Assembly (NCBI RefSeq): GCF_022637555.1
Contig: NZ_CP093342.1
Span: 1 to 64,000, forward strand
Length of the DNA stretch: 64,000 nucleotides
Direction of reading: 5' to 3'
From: Microbacterium sp. H1-D42
GTDB taxonomy: Bacteria > Actinomycetota > Actinomycetes > Actinomycetales > Microbacteriaceae
Shown: positions 54,408 to 62,738 of the stretch, piece by piece
How positions within the stretch are numbered: position 1 is the first letter of the stretch
Layout: every line of letters begins with the position of its first letter
Notes under the pieces: model-generated
Databases searched by the model: none
Seen by the model: the letters and a program-made list of their open reading frames with translations, nothing else
What the model was told of the DNA's origin: nothing
Program-made: the position numbers and the translations under genes

Positions 54408-55265
54408 TCACCCCAGGGGCAGCGCCTCTTCGATCGCCTCGGCCGTGTCGAGGAGCAGCGCCGGCATCGACTCCCAGAACGCGGGCTGATCTGTGGCGAA
54501 GCGCTGCCACGAGTACAGGTACAGCGCATCCTGGCCGATCTCGACGTACACGCCCTGCTCGATGAGCCGGTCCAGCACGGCGGGTGCGAACATCGAGGAG
54601 TCCAGGAACGCCTGCACGGCAGCCGCCTGCCCCACAGGACCCCACACCTCGAAGTGCTCGCCACCGCGGCCGGTGATCTCGAGCTGTCCTGGAGCGACCT
54701 CGGTTCGCACGGGCAGTCGCTTGGCGGTGGAGCGTGGCTGCAGCACCAGACGGCTCCAGGGCAGGCGCGCCTCCAGGGGCACGGTCGCGAACCCCCACAC
54801 GTACGACTCGCTGTCGCGGTAGCCGGCGACATAGCGGTGCTCGCCGATGCGCATCGCGCGCGGCTCGGTCGCCGCGATCACGTCCGCCGAGGTGGGGTTC
54901 GTCCCCATGCCGAAGATGACGCCGGGCTCCTGCGGTGCGGTGATCCGACCGGTGTAGGTGAACCCGTTGGCAGCGGCGAATGCGCGCAGGCGTGCCAGCC
55001 GGGTGCCGTTCTCGGCATTGCGACGGCGCAGCCACAGCCAGCCGATCACGATGATGGCAACCACCACGCCCCACGCGATCAGTGACGCCGTCGTCAGGAA
55101 TCCGCCTGACCCGACGGAGATGATCAGGGCGACGAACGCCGGTAGCAGGGCGATCAGCCCGACGACGACGCAGCCGCCGGCACTCGCCCGGTTCGCCTCA
55201 CTCGCCGCTGCACGCGGATCGACGGGGCCCGTGAGGGCGGACGTGTTGATGATGGGGGGTTCCAT
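54408..55265 (-). CDS. Two-helix membrane protein of unknown function, paralogue 1
   Basis: This 285-residue protein has two membrane segments at about 30-52 and 60-80 and then a soluble domain. Residues ARLRAFAAANGFTYTG, APQEPGVIFGMG and YVWGFATVPLEARLPWSRLVL align by eye with the neighbour at 55267-56415 (RFAAANGMTYVD, APNLPGLIFPQG, WGYVAVKLDVPLPNIVL). No enzymatic motif is visible. The stop of the neighbour is 2 nt before this start, so they form an operon. Local duplication is likely. Confidence 0.85.
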   Translation of the reverse strand: MEPPIINTSALTGPVDPRAAASEANRASAGGCVVVGLIALLPAFVALIISVGSGGFLTTASLIAWGVVVAIIVIGWLWLRRRNAENGTRLARLRAFAAANGFTYTGRITAPQEPGVIFGMGTNPTSADVIAATEPRAMRIGEHRYVAGYRDSESYVWGFATVPLEARLPWSRLVLQPRSTAKRLPVRTEVAPGQLEITGRGGEHFEVWGPVGQAAAVQAFLDSSMFAPAVLDRLIEQGVYVEIGQDALYLYSWQRFATDQPAFWESMPALLLDTAEAIEEALPLG

Positions 55266-55266
55266 T

Positions 55267-56415
55267 TCACCTGCTCAAGAGGGGGACGATGACGTTCTGG
55301 AAGACGATGAAGCCGAAGACGGCGATGCCGACGAACACGACACTCTTCGTGCTGCGCTTCAGACGACGGCCCTCCGGCGCGACGCCGGGGGGCGGTGCGA
55401 GCATACCCGCCGGGGGCGCGAAGGGCAGCGCCGGCGCAGTGGGTGCATCAGCGGGCGTGGAGGAGGATGCCACAGCATCCGATCCCGCCTGCCGCAGCCG
55501 CTCGTCGCGCCACCGCGCCCACTGATCGAGCTTGGTCAGCAGCGCGCCGACCGTGCCGAACAGCCACGCCCACGTCGCAGGGTCGACGGTCGACGCGGGG
55601 CGCTGCATGTAGAGGAACAGCCAGTCGTCGACGATCTCGACATCGAGTTGGGCTGCGTGGTCGATGAAGCGCGCCATGATGTCGGGGGTGAAGAGGTACA
55701 GGGCGTCGGCCTCATAGCCCGCGGGGCAGTAGAGCGCGAAGTGCCTGTCGAAGTCGCCCTCCAGGGACAGCCGCTGGCCACGCTGGAAGCTCGCGGGCAG
55801 ATTGCTGCCGAGGGCGTTATTGCCCTTCGCGTCGAGCACGATGTTCGGCAGCGGCACGTCGAGCTTCACCGCGACGTAGCCCCAGTGGTGCGTGGTCGAG
55901 TCCTTGCCGGATCCGGTCGTGTACTGGTAATTCGCGAACTCGACGAACCGTGGCTGAAAGCCGCGCACGAGCGCCGTCGAGAGCCGGGCCGAGCCCTGCG
56001 GGAAGATCAGGCCGGGCAGATTCGGAGCCGAAACGCGATCGACGTAGGTCATGCCGTTGGCCGCCGCGAAGCGGGCGATGCGGTAGCGGTTCCGGCGGGT
56101 GCGCTGCGAGGTCACGAACGCGGAGATGCCGACCGCGACCGCCACAGCCACGAACAGCAGCGGCACGAGGACGAGCGGGCTGAAGCCGCCTTGCGCGATG
56201 CCGGCGCCGATGATGGCCGTCATGGTCGAGAGGACGCCGAGGAGCACCACGCCGACCACGACGGCGATGATCGCTCCGGCCACGAGCGTCACGACCTGCG
56301 CCGTGGAACGCGGATGCTGCGCCTTGATGTCCCGCCAGAATGAGCGCACCGCGCGCGGATCGACCGGGTCGGTGAGCGGCCGTGGGTCGAAGGCCCGCGC
56401 AGTCCGCTCAGGCAC
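55267..56415 (-). CDS. Multi-helix membrane protein of unknown function, paralogue 2
   Basis: This 382-residue protein has a GTG start, two N-terminal membrane segments (about 40-65 and 75-105), a soluble domain homologous to paralogue 1, and a third helix near the C terminus (VVFVGIAVFGFIVFQNVIV) after a Pro/Ala-rich linker. The soluble domain ends in aromatic-rich segments such as DDWLFLYMQRPAS. The start follows the third unknown gene of the cluster by 21 bp. Function is not known. Confidence 0.85.
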   Translation of the reverse strand: MPERTARAFDPRPLTDPVDPRAVRSFWRDIKAQHPRSTAQVVTLVAGAIIAVVVGVVLLGVLSTMTAIIGAGIAQGGFSPLVLVPLLFVAVAVAVGISAFVTSQRTRRNRYRIARFAAANGMTYVDRVSAPNLPGLIFPQGSARLSTALVRGFQPRFVEFANYQYTTGSGKDSTTHHWGYVAVKLDVPLPNIVLDAKGNNALGSNLPASFQRGQRLSLEGDFDRHFALYCPAGYEADALYLFTPDIMARFIDHAAQLDVEIVDDWLFLYMQRPASTVDPATWAWLFGTVGALLTKLDQWARWRDERLRQAGSDAVASSSTPADAPTAPALPFAPPAGMLAPPPGVAPEGRRLKRSTKSVVFVGIAVFGFIVFQNVIVPLLSR

Positions 56416-56436
56416 GGTCGACTCTGGTGCGTGTCA

Positions 56437-57450
56437 TCAGTTGATCCTGTCGGCCTGCCAGCTCAGGTCGGCGTTGACCGGGATCGGTGCGGCCTCGAGC
56501 GTCGGGTCAGCGCAGATCGCGGCGATCAGCTCAGGGGGACCGGCGACGACAGTGGAGTCGAAGTCGATCTCGCTGACCATCGTCCAGGCGTGGTCCTCGG
56601 GCCAGATGATGTTCGGATGCTGTGCCGACGGGGCGAAGCCGTGCGCCTCGGCGGGACGGTCGCGCCACGGCGCGTCCAGGACCCAGTTCGGGTCGATGAA
56701 CGCGGCGGGCGCCGCGGAGAACAGCACGTACTCGCGGCCGGGCAGCTCCAGCTGCGGGCCCTTCGAGATCTCGTCCGAGAGGATGCCCGGCTGCCAGGTC
56801 GGCTTGCGGAAGACGTTGTTGAAAGGATCGTGGATGCTGCGCTCGAGCATCTGCTGATGAGAGACGTACTGCAGGTCGGGCGCCGCGATGACGTCGGCGT
56901 CCGAGACCGGCTCGCCGTCCTTCCAGCCGAAGAACCCGCGCGAGGGTGATTCTCCGAAGAAGCCGAGCAGGCCGCCGTATCCTGCCCAGACCGCGGCGAC
57001 ACCGGCATCCGGCGTCGCCGTGTGCGCGGTCAGGTGCGCGGCCAGAGCCGCGAGCGTGGCCGGCGCCAGATCGCCCTCCATCGGCGAGGAGAACTCCCGA
57101 CCGTCCGGAGCGATGCGGGTGTGCCAGTCCTCTTCGGGCGGCGTGCGCACCAGGCTCTGCCATTGCGCGAGCGGGTGCATCACCGTGCTGAATGCCGAGG
57201 CAGCGTCGGCCCACGTCGCCGGCTGATCGACGTACTGACCGCTCAGCGCATCGAGCTCGGCCGCCGGCATCCGGTTGTACTCCTCCTGCGTCGGCACCGC
57301 ACGATTCGGCAGCGACCGCACGGAAGCGGGGTGGAATACCCGCGCGTACGCCGGGTAGCCCCGGGGCACGACGCCGTGCATCGTCGCGTACCCGTCGTCC
57401 AGGCGCTCGCGCAGCCAGCTGCCTGCGGATGGGTCCGAGATCCAGTCCAT
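56437..57450 (-). CDS. Uncharacterised cytosolic protein
   Basis: This 337-residue protein has no signal peptide or membrane segment. Recognisable features are WISDPSAGSWLRERLDD at the start, HGVVPRGYPAYARVFHPA, and a Trp/Pro-rich C-terminal third with WPEDHAWTMVSEIDFDSTVV. I do not recognise a characterised family; similar proteins are widespread as hypotheticals in Actinobacteria, by memory. It is the promoter-proximal gene of the three-gene minus-strand cluster and diverges from rpsF across 209 bp. Confidence 0.85.
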   Translation of the reverse strand: MDWISDPSAGSWLRERLDDGYATMHGVVPRGYPAYARVFHPASVRSLPNRAVPTQEEYNRMPAAELDALSGQYVDQPATWADAASAFSTVMHPLAQWQSLVRTPPEEDWHTRIAPDGREFSSPMEGDLAPATLAALAAHLTAHTATPDAGVAAVWAGYGGLLGFFGESPSRGFFGWKDGEPVSDADVIAAPDLQYVSHQQMLERSIHDPFNNVFRKPTWQPGILSDEISKGPQLELPGREYVLFSAAPAAFIDPNWVLDAPWRDRPAEAHGFAPSAQHPNIIWPEDHAWTMVSEIDFDSTVVAGPPELIAAICADPTLEAAPIPVNADLSWQADRIN

Positions 57451-57536
57451 GGGTTACACGGTACCGGGGAGGGCATGGACGGACGAGCCCGCCAAGTCCA
57501 TCGCCGACCCCGTTCGCGGCGCGCCCGGATCTCCGG

Positions 57537-57542
57537 TAGACT
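57537..57542 (+). promoter_or_regulatory. -10 element of the rpsF operon
   Basis: TAGACT lies about 118 nt before the rpsF start, leaving a leader long enough for regulation. Confidence 0.45.
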
Positions 57543-57612
57543 GTCGAGGTTGTCTGTCCTCTGGCATCCATTCGGGAAGCCGAGACGGACGACGTGCACA
57601 ACACCCTCCTGC

Positions 57613-57632
57613 TTCCGGGAAAGTCCCGGGAG
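57613..57632 (+). promoter_or_regulatory. Leader hairpin before rpsF
   Basis: CCGGGA and TCCCGG pair across an AAG loop in the 5' leader, about 30 nt before rpsF. In several bacteria an S6:S18-binding leader regulates this operon. The match here is by position and stem only. Confidence 0.35.
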
Positions 57633-57659
57633 CCGTTCTAGTCCGAAGGAGGTGGGTAA

Positions 57660-58025
57660 GTGACGCACCAGTACGAGCTCATGGTCATTCTGACCCCCGA
57701 GCTGGACGAGCGCCAGGTTGCCCCCAACCTCGACAAGTTCCTGAAGGTCATCACCAACGATGGTGGCTCGATTGACAAGGTCGATGTGTGGGGCAAGCGT
57801 CGTTTCGCCTACGAGATCAACAAGAAGAACGAGGGCATCTACGCCGTCGTCAACTTCACCGCGACGAGCGAGGCCACTCAGGAGCTGGACCGCCAGCTGA
57901 ACCTGAGCGAGCTCGTGTTCCGCACCAAGGTTCTGCGTGCCGAAGAGGCACAGGCCATGGTCGCCGCCGAGGCGAAGCGCGCTGCCGAGAAGGCTGCCCG
58001 TAAGCCCAAGGTCGCGAAGGCCTAA
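57660..58025 (+). CDS. rpsF: 30S ribosomal protein S6
   Basis: S6 pairs with S18 on the small-subunit platform. The 121-residue protein shows [36 protein letters not shown] and [14 protein letters not shown], then a basic/alanine-rich tail. The GTG has AAGGAGG 7 nt upstream, a strong ribosome-binding site. The ssb gene follows 5 nt after the stop. Confidence 0.97.
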   Translation: MTHQYELMVILTPELDERQVAPNLDKFLKVITNDGGSIDKVDVWGKRRFAYEINKKNEGIYAVVNFTATSEATQELDRQLNLSELVFRTKVLRAEEAQAMVAAEAKRAAEKAARKPKVAKA

Positions 58026-58030
58026 GCAAC

Positions 58031-58528
58031 ATGGCCGGCGAAACCGTCATCACCGTGGTGGGCAACCTCACCGCAGATCCCGAGCTGCGCTACACGCAGA
58101 ACGGCCTGCCGGTGGCGAACTTCACCATCGCTTCGACGCCCCGTACGTTCGACCGCCAGGCCAACGAGTGGAAGGACGGCGAAGCGCTGTTCCTCCGCGC
58201 GTCGGTGTGGCGCGAGTTCGCCGAGCACGTGGCGGGATCACTGACGAAGGGCATGCGCGTCATCGCGCAGGGTCGTCTGCGTCAGCGCTCCTACCAGGAC
58301 CGCGAAGGCAACAACCGCACGGCCATCGAGCTCGAGGTTGACGAGATCGGTCCGTCGCTGCGATACGCGACGGCACAGGTCACGCGGGCCGCATCCTCAG
58401 GCGGTGGACAGTCCCGTCCGCAGCAAGCGCAGCAGCAGGTCTCGGACGAGCCGTGGTCGACCCCCGGCTCCTCGAGTGCTGACGCCTGGAGCACTCCGGG
58501 CAGCTTCGGCGACGACACCCCGTTCTAA
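58031..58528 (+). CDS. ssb: Single-stranded DNA-binding protein
   Basis: SSB coats single-stranded DNA in replication and repair. The 165-residue protein has an OB fold starting [19 protein letters not shown], with [19 protein letters not shown] and [17 protein letters not shown] Gln/Ser/Pro-rich linker follows, and then the partner-binding acidic tip ending DDTPF. It lies between rpsF and rpsR, the usual arrangement. A family-2 repeat sits in the 65-bp gap to rpsR. Confidence 0.97.
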   Translation: MAGETVITVVGNLTADPELRYTQNGLPVANFTIASTPRTFDRQANEWKDGEALFLRASVWREFAEHVAGSLTKGMRVIAQGRLRQRSYQDREGNNRTAIELEVDEIGPSLRYATAQVTRAASSGGGQSRPQQAQQQVSDEPWSTPGSSSADAWSTPGSFGDDTPF

Positions 58529-58536
58529 AGTTCCTC

Positions 58537-58561
58537 GGATCCCGAGCCCGTCGAAGGGCCC
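58537..58561. repeat. Family-2 repeat between ssb and rpsR
   Basis: GGATCCCGAGCCCGTCGAAG followed by GGCCC matches the family-2 palindrome also seen at the gyrB-gyrA gap. Confidence 0.65.
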
Positions 58562-58593
58562 TGGCATCCGATCTCATCTCATAAGGAAAAACC

Positions 58594-58848
58594 ATGGCTG
58601 GAAAGTCGAGCGGCGACCGCCGCAAGCCGCGGAAGGGTGGCAAGCCCACCGCTCCCGCGAAGTCGATCCGCGTGGGCGTCATTGATTACAAGGACGTCGC
58701 AACGCTTCGCAAGTTCATCTCGGAGCGTGGAAAGATCCGCGCCCGTCGTATCACCGGTGTCTCGGTGCAGGAGCAGCGTCTGATCGCCAAGGCGATCAAG
58801 AACGCGCGCGAAATGGCGCTCCTGCCTTACGCCGGCGCTGGCCGCTAA
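58594..58848 (+). CDS. rpsR: 30S ribosomal protein S18
   Basis: S18 sits beside S6 on the platform. The 84-residue protein has [20 protein letters not shown], then [27 protein letters not shown]. It lacks the zinc-ribbon cysteines, so it is the C-minus type. The tail is GAGR. It is cotranscribed with ssb and rplI (11 bp gap). Confidence 0.97.
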   Translation: MAGKSSGDRRKPRKGGKPTAPAKSIRVGVIDYKDVATLRKFISERGKIRARRITGVSVQEQRLIAKAIKNAREMALLPYAGAGR

Positions 58849-58859
58849 GGGGTGCTGAC

Positions 58860-59312
58860 ATGGCAAAGCTGATTCTCACGAACGAGGTCGCCGGGCTCGG
58901 AAGCGCCGGAGACGTCATCGAGGTCAAGAACGGGTACGCCCGCAACTACCTCATCCCCCAGGGCTTCGCGGTCGCATGGACCCGCGGTGGCGCCAAGCAG
59001 GTCGAGTCGATTCAGGCCGCCCGCAAGGCTCGCGCGATCCACGACCTCGACGAGGCCACGGCGCTCAAGAACAAGCTCGAGAGCACCAAGGTCCGTCTGG
59101 CCGTCAAGGCCGGTGGCGAGGGTCGCCTGTTCGGTTCGGTGAAGACCGCCGACGTGGCTGACGCTGTCGCTGCTGCCGACCTCGGCGCGATCGACAAGCG
59201 CAAGGTGCACTTCGCCGCCCCGATCAAGTCGGTCGGCGAGCACGAGGCGACGGTTCGTCTGCACGACGACGTCACCGCCGTGATCACCCTCCAGGTGGTC
59301 GCTGCGAAGTAA
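58860..59312 (+). CDS. rplI: 50S ribosomal protein L9
   Basis: L9 binds 23S rRNA at the L1 stalk base. The 150-residue protein has [37 protein letters not shown], a long helix with [14 protein letters not shown], and the C domain [22 protein letters not shown] precedes the ATG by 5 nt. It ends the rpsF-ssb-rpsR-rplI unit and is followed by a terminator. Confidence 0.97.
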   Translation: MAKLILTNEVAGLGSAGDVIEVKNGYARNYLIPQGFAVAWTRGGAKQVESIQAARKARAIHDLDEATALKNKLESTKVRLAVKAGGEGRLFGSVKTADVADAVAAADLGAIDKRKVHFAAPIKSVGEHEATVRLHDDVTAVITLQVVAAK

Positions 59313-59324
59313 TCTTCGTCACAG

Positions 59325-59358
59325 AACGCCCCCGTCATCCTCGGATGCCGGGGGCGTT
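59325..59358 (+). terminator. Terminator of the rpsF-rplI operon
   Basis: AACGCCCCCG pairs with CGGGGGCGTT across a loop that can pair further; CTGCG follows. It lies 12 nt after the L9 stop. Confidence 0.8.
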
Positions 59359-59405
59359 CTGCGTCTGCGCCAGTTCTCCTCACGCCGCGGCGGAGGAGAA
59401 CTCCG

Positions 59406-60290
59406 TCATCGGAGGAGATCTGCCGAGGATCCCTCCTCCGGTTCGAGAGAACTCCTCCCGAACGTGCGAGATTGCCCGGCGTCGCGATCTGCGACCGGCC
59501 CTTCGAAGACGATCAGCGGATGCCCGTTGTGCGCGATCACGTCGGCCTCGACCCGCCAGACCGCGCGCAGCCAGTCGGGAGTGAGCACCGCGGCGGGGGG
59601 ACCTGCCACCTGCACTACCCCGCCCGCGATCACCACGACGTGATCGGCGAACTGCGCCGCGTGATTGAGGTCGTGCAGCGCGGCGATCACCGTCATCCCG
59701 TCACGGGACAGGCTGCGCAGCAGAGCGAGCGTCGACAGCTGGGCGTGCACGTCGAGATGGTTGGTGGGCTCGTCACACAGCAGCAGCTGGGGCTGCTGCG
59801 CGAGGGCGCGCGCGAGATTCACGCGCTGGCGCTCGCCTCCCGAGAGGGTCCCAGCCGAGCGGTCCGCGAGCTCGGCGGCTCCAGCGCGCACGATGGCGTC
59901 GTCGACGATCGCCTCGTCGGCGGTGGATGCTGCCGCCAGCCACTTCTGGTGCGGCATGCGCCCCATGTCGACGAGCTCGCGTGCCGTGAGACCGTCGACG
60001 TCGCCCCATTCCTGCTCGACGAGAGCGAGCCTGCGGGCGCGCTCGCGTCGGGGCATCCGGTGCAGGTTCGCGCCGTCGAAATGGATGTCACCGCCGTCGG
60101 GGGAGAGGATGCCGGCGATCAACTGCAGCAGCGTGCTCTTGCCAGCGCCGTTCGGTCCGACCAGTGCGGTGACGGCTCCATCCGGTGCTGAGACGTCGAC
60201 GCCGTCGACGATGAGACGGCCGGCGCGGGTGAGCGCGACGCGACGGGCATCCAATCCGGCGCTCGCACTCATTCCCGCACCCGCGCTCAT
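59406..60290 (-). CDS. ABC transporter ATP-binding protein (BtuD/FecE-like, possible F420-0 importer)
   Basis: This 294-residue ATPase energises import of a metal-chelate-type cofactor. Walker A GPNGAGKST is near 44-52, the signature is LSGGERQRVNLARALAQ, Walker B is LLLCDEPTNHLD and the switch is HDLNHAA. The N-terminal start is uncertain (60290 or the in-frame ATG at 60272). The stop of the permease overlaps the start (ATGA), so it is the last gene of the three-gene transporter operon. The family is used for corrinoids, haem or siderophores; the F420-0 idea comes from the binding protein. Confidence 0.9.
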   Translation of the reverse strand: MSAGAGMSASAGLDARRVALTRAGRLIVDGVDVSAPDGAVTALVGPNGAGKSTLLQLIAGILSPDGGDIHFDGANLHRMPRRERARRLALVEQEWGDVDGLTARELVDMGRMPHQKWLAAASTADEAIVDDAIVRAGAAELADRSAGTLSGGERQRVNLARALAQQPQLLLCDEPTNHLDVHAQLSTLALLRSLSRDGMTVIAALHDLNHAAQFADHVVVIAGGVVQVAGPPAAVLTPDWLRAVWRVEADVIAHNGHPLIVFEGPVADRDAGQSRTFGRSSLEPEEGSSADLLR

Positions 60291-61369
60291 CGGCGCACCA
60301 GCTTCGTGCGGTGCGCCCTGGTGAGCAGCACGGCGAACACCGGCCCGCCCACGAGAGCGGTGACGATGCCGACGGGCAGCTCGCGCGGATCGAAGGCCGT
60401 GCGTGCGATCGTGTCGGCCCAGAGCAGGAACAGCGCCCCGACCAGGAAGGTGGTGGGCAGCAGCGCGCGATGCCGTACGCCTACGATCGCGCGGGTGGCG
60501 TGCGGCAGGATCAGCCCCACGAATCCGATCGCCCCGCTGACCGCGACCAGCGCGCCGGTCAGCAGTGCGCAGCAGGCGAACAGCGCGAGACGCATCCGCT
60601 CCACGGGGATGCCCAGTGCGGTGGCGGCCGTGTCACCCAGCGCGAAGCCGTCCAGCGTGCGTGCCGAACCGAGCAGCGGCACGGCGCACACCGCCGCGAC
60701 CACGGCGACCAGCAGCACGTCCGACCACTGCGCACCCGCGAGCGAGCCGAGCAGCCAGCCGAGGATCTCGCGGTAGCTGTCGTTCGTCGCGCTCCAGAAG
60801 ATCACCAGACTGGTCAGTGCTGAGAGCACTGCAGAGACGGCGAGCCCGGCCAGGATCAGCGAGGTTGACGAACTGCGCCCGCCTGCCCGGCCGATGGCGA
60901 ACGTGAACACCAGTGCCAGCATCGCGCCGGCGAACGCCGCGACGGGCAGGGCGATCGAGACACCGAGCACCAGCACGATGACCGCTCCGGTCGAGGCGCC
61001 GGATGACAGGCCGAGCAGATAGGGATCGGCCAGCGGGTTGCGGGTGAGGGCCTGCATGACGGCGCCGCACAGGGCAAGGCCGCCGCCGACGAGGGCGGCC
61101 GTCAGAACGCGCGGCATCCGCAGCTGCCAGACGATGGCATCCTCGGTCGGCGAGAGCACCGGCGCACCGCCGGTGAGGTGGGCCCAGATGGTGGCGGCGA
61201 CATCGGACGGTGCGATGCTCGCCGGCCCCACCCCGACGGCGATGAGCGCGGAGGCGACCAGCAGCGCGGCCAGCACGACCGACGCGACCGCGGTGCGCGC
61301 GGCAGGGCGCCGCGCGACCCGCACGGCGGTGCGGAGCGGCGCGCTCGGCTGTCGCACGGTGGTGGTCAT
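60287..61369 (-). CDS. ABC transporter permease, BtuC/FecCD family
   Basis: This 360-residue permease has about ten helices and the FecCD patterns LRMPRVLTAALVGGGLALCG, GAVMQALTRNPLADPYLLGLSSGAS and GAIGFVGLILPHATRAIVG. The start at 61369 (MTTTVRQPS) overlaps the binding-protein stop by 4 nt. The frame is open to 61591 but that extension has no permease features. The operon order is binding protein, permease, ATPase. Confidence 0.92.
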   Translation of the reverse strand: MTTTVRQPSAPLRTAVRVARRPAARTAVASVVLAALLVASALIAVGVGPASIAPSDVAATIWAHLTGGAPVLSPTEDAIVWQLRMPRVLTAALVGGGLALCGAVMQALTRNPLADPYLLGLSSGASTGAVIVLVLGVSIALPVAAFAGAMLALVFTFAIGRAGGRSSSTSLILAGLAVSAVLSALTSLVIFWSATNDSYREILGWLLGSLAGAQWSDVLLVAVVAAVCAVPLLGSARTLDGFALGDTAATALGIPVERMRLALFACCALLTGALVAVSGAIGFVGLILPHATRAIVGVRHRALLPTTFLVGALFLLWADTIARTAFDPRELPVGIVTALVGGPVFAVLLTRAHRTKLVRR

Positions 61370-62346
61370 AGCCCTCCGAGCTGATCGATCAGTGCGGCCA
61401 CGCTGTCGACGTTGCGCACCCCCGCTTCGGCCGCGGCGAAGTCGAGGGTGACGAAGTGCCGGTTCACGACGGCATCCATCGTGGAAGTCACCGGGTTCGA
61501 GGTCAGCAGGGCTATCTTGTCTTCCACGGTGTTGCCAGGCGAGCCGATCAGCACCAGCACGTCGGGGTTGACCTCGGCGACCTTCTCCCACGAGGCGGAG
61601 ATCCAGGTGTCGTGCTCATCCGCGAAAGCGTTCTGCAGGCCCGCCGCGTCCATCAGCATGGCCGGGGCGCCGATGCCGGCACCGACGTACGGCTCGTCGC
61701 GCCCCGACGAGTACCAGACGGCGGTCAGGTCGCGGGAATCCGGCTTCAGGGCATCCAGCTGCGCGCGCTGCTCGGTGACGAGCTTCGTGGCTGCGTCTTC
61801 GGCGCCAAAGATCTCACCGGCCTGGGTGAACTCGTCGAAGACGGTGTCGAAGGTGAGCGGGTCGGGCATGTACTCGGGCGCCTTGCACGCCGACGGTGCG
61901 ACATACGTGCTGATGCCGAGGCTCTGCAGCGTGTCGCGCTCGCCGACACCGTCGATCGAGAAGTTCGATTCCCAGCCGCCGAAGATGAAGTCGGGCTCGG
62001 CCGCGAGGGCCGCCTCCTGCGAGGGCAGCTTGTCTGAGACCACCGGGATGTCGGCCGCTGCGTCGGCGTACTTCTCGGGCACCGGACCGTCGCTGTAGGC
62101 GCTGCCGATGATGCGATCCTCGACGCCCAGCGCGAGCAGCAGCTCGAGCGTCGTCGATTTGATCGTGAGGATGCGCTGCGGGGGAGAGTCGACGGTGATC
62201 TCGGTGCCGCAGTTGTCGATCGTCAGGGCTTCGGCTGGCGCGTCGGATGCCGGTGGCGTGGCTTCTGCGCCGGCGCAGCCGGCCAGTACGGCGACGGCGA
62301 GAAGAGCAGGAGCGACAAGAGCGACGCGGTGGGTGAGGCGGGGCAT
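61366..62346 (-). CDS. Substrate-binding lipoprotein of the ABC importer, resembling the F420-0 binding family
   Basis: This 326-residue lipoprotein has a lipobox AVLAGC with Cys24 and a BtuF-like two-lobe fold: QRILTIKSTTLELLLALG, FGGWESNFSIDGVG, SACKAPEYMPDPLTFDTVF and AVWYSSGRDEPYVGAGIGAP. These segments match, from memory, the family annotated as F420-0 (TIGR03868-like) binding proteins more than siderophore or B12 receptors. If right, the cell salvages a F420 precursor; this fits the LLM enzyme at 43 kb only loosely. It starts 390 bp from the repeat protein, with a possible structured RNA between. Confidence 0.75.
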   Translation of the reverse strand: MPRLTHRVALVAPALLAVAVLAGCAGAEATPPASDAPAEALTIDNCGTEITVDSPPQRILTIKSTTLELLLALGVEDRIIGSAYSDGPVPEKYADAAADIPVVSDKLPSQEAALAAEPDFIFGGWESNFSIDGVGERDTLQSLGISTYVAPSACKAPEYMPDPLTFDTVFDEFTQAGEIFGAEDAATKLVTEQRAQLDALKPDSRDLTAVWYSSGRDEPYVGAGIGAPAMLMDAAGLQNAFADEHDTWISASWEKVAEVNPDVLVLIGSPGNTVEDKIALLTSNPVTSTMDAVVNRHFVTLDFAAAEAGVRNVDSVAALIDQLGGL

Positions 62347-62738
62347 GGTTCTCCGGGTGCGACGGGCATCCGATCGGATGCGAGGCAGACCGATCCGTCA
62401 CAGTGAACGGTTCGGCGGCGCAGCTGACGCGCCATCTGCGGTCCAGACCCGGACCACGTCGCCCCGGCCAATTCCGGCGAGGCTTTCCGCCATCCTACGC
62501 GTCGCGTTCCGCACGGAAGGAGACTTTCGCGGGTGAGCGGGGCTTGGCACCCCGGAAATCCTCCTTCCACTGAGATGCCCCGGGCGAGACCGGGCTGGGT
62601 GCGGGTGCGGGTGTGGATGCTGGGTACGGCCGCTTGGCACGCCGAAGCGGCGGGTGCGGGCCGTCACGGTATCCGCATCCGCCGCGTCGTGCACGTCCGT
62701 CTGGCCGGGCCAGGGCCGGACGTGCACGTCGGCGTCGG
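62347..62738. other. Gene-free region upstream of the importer operon
   Basis: About 390 bp without a credible gene. The notable part is 62515-62568: GGAAGGAG pairs with CTCCTTCC about 46 bp apart, enclosing the smaller hairpin CGGGGCTTGGCACCCCG (62538-62554) and further partial complementarity. No B12 box or other known riboswitch consensus was recognised. The rest contains scattered short inverted repeats only. Confidence 0.6.

Noticed and set aside
62347..62738. Cobalamin riboswitch before the BtuCD-like operon
   Set aside because: No B12-box or conserved pseudoknot sequences on either strand.
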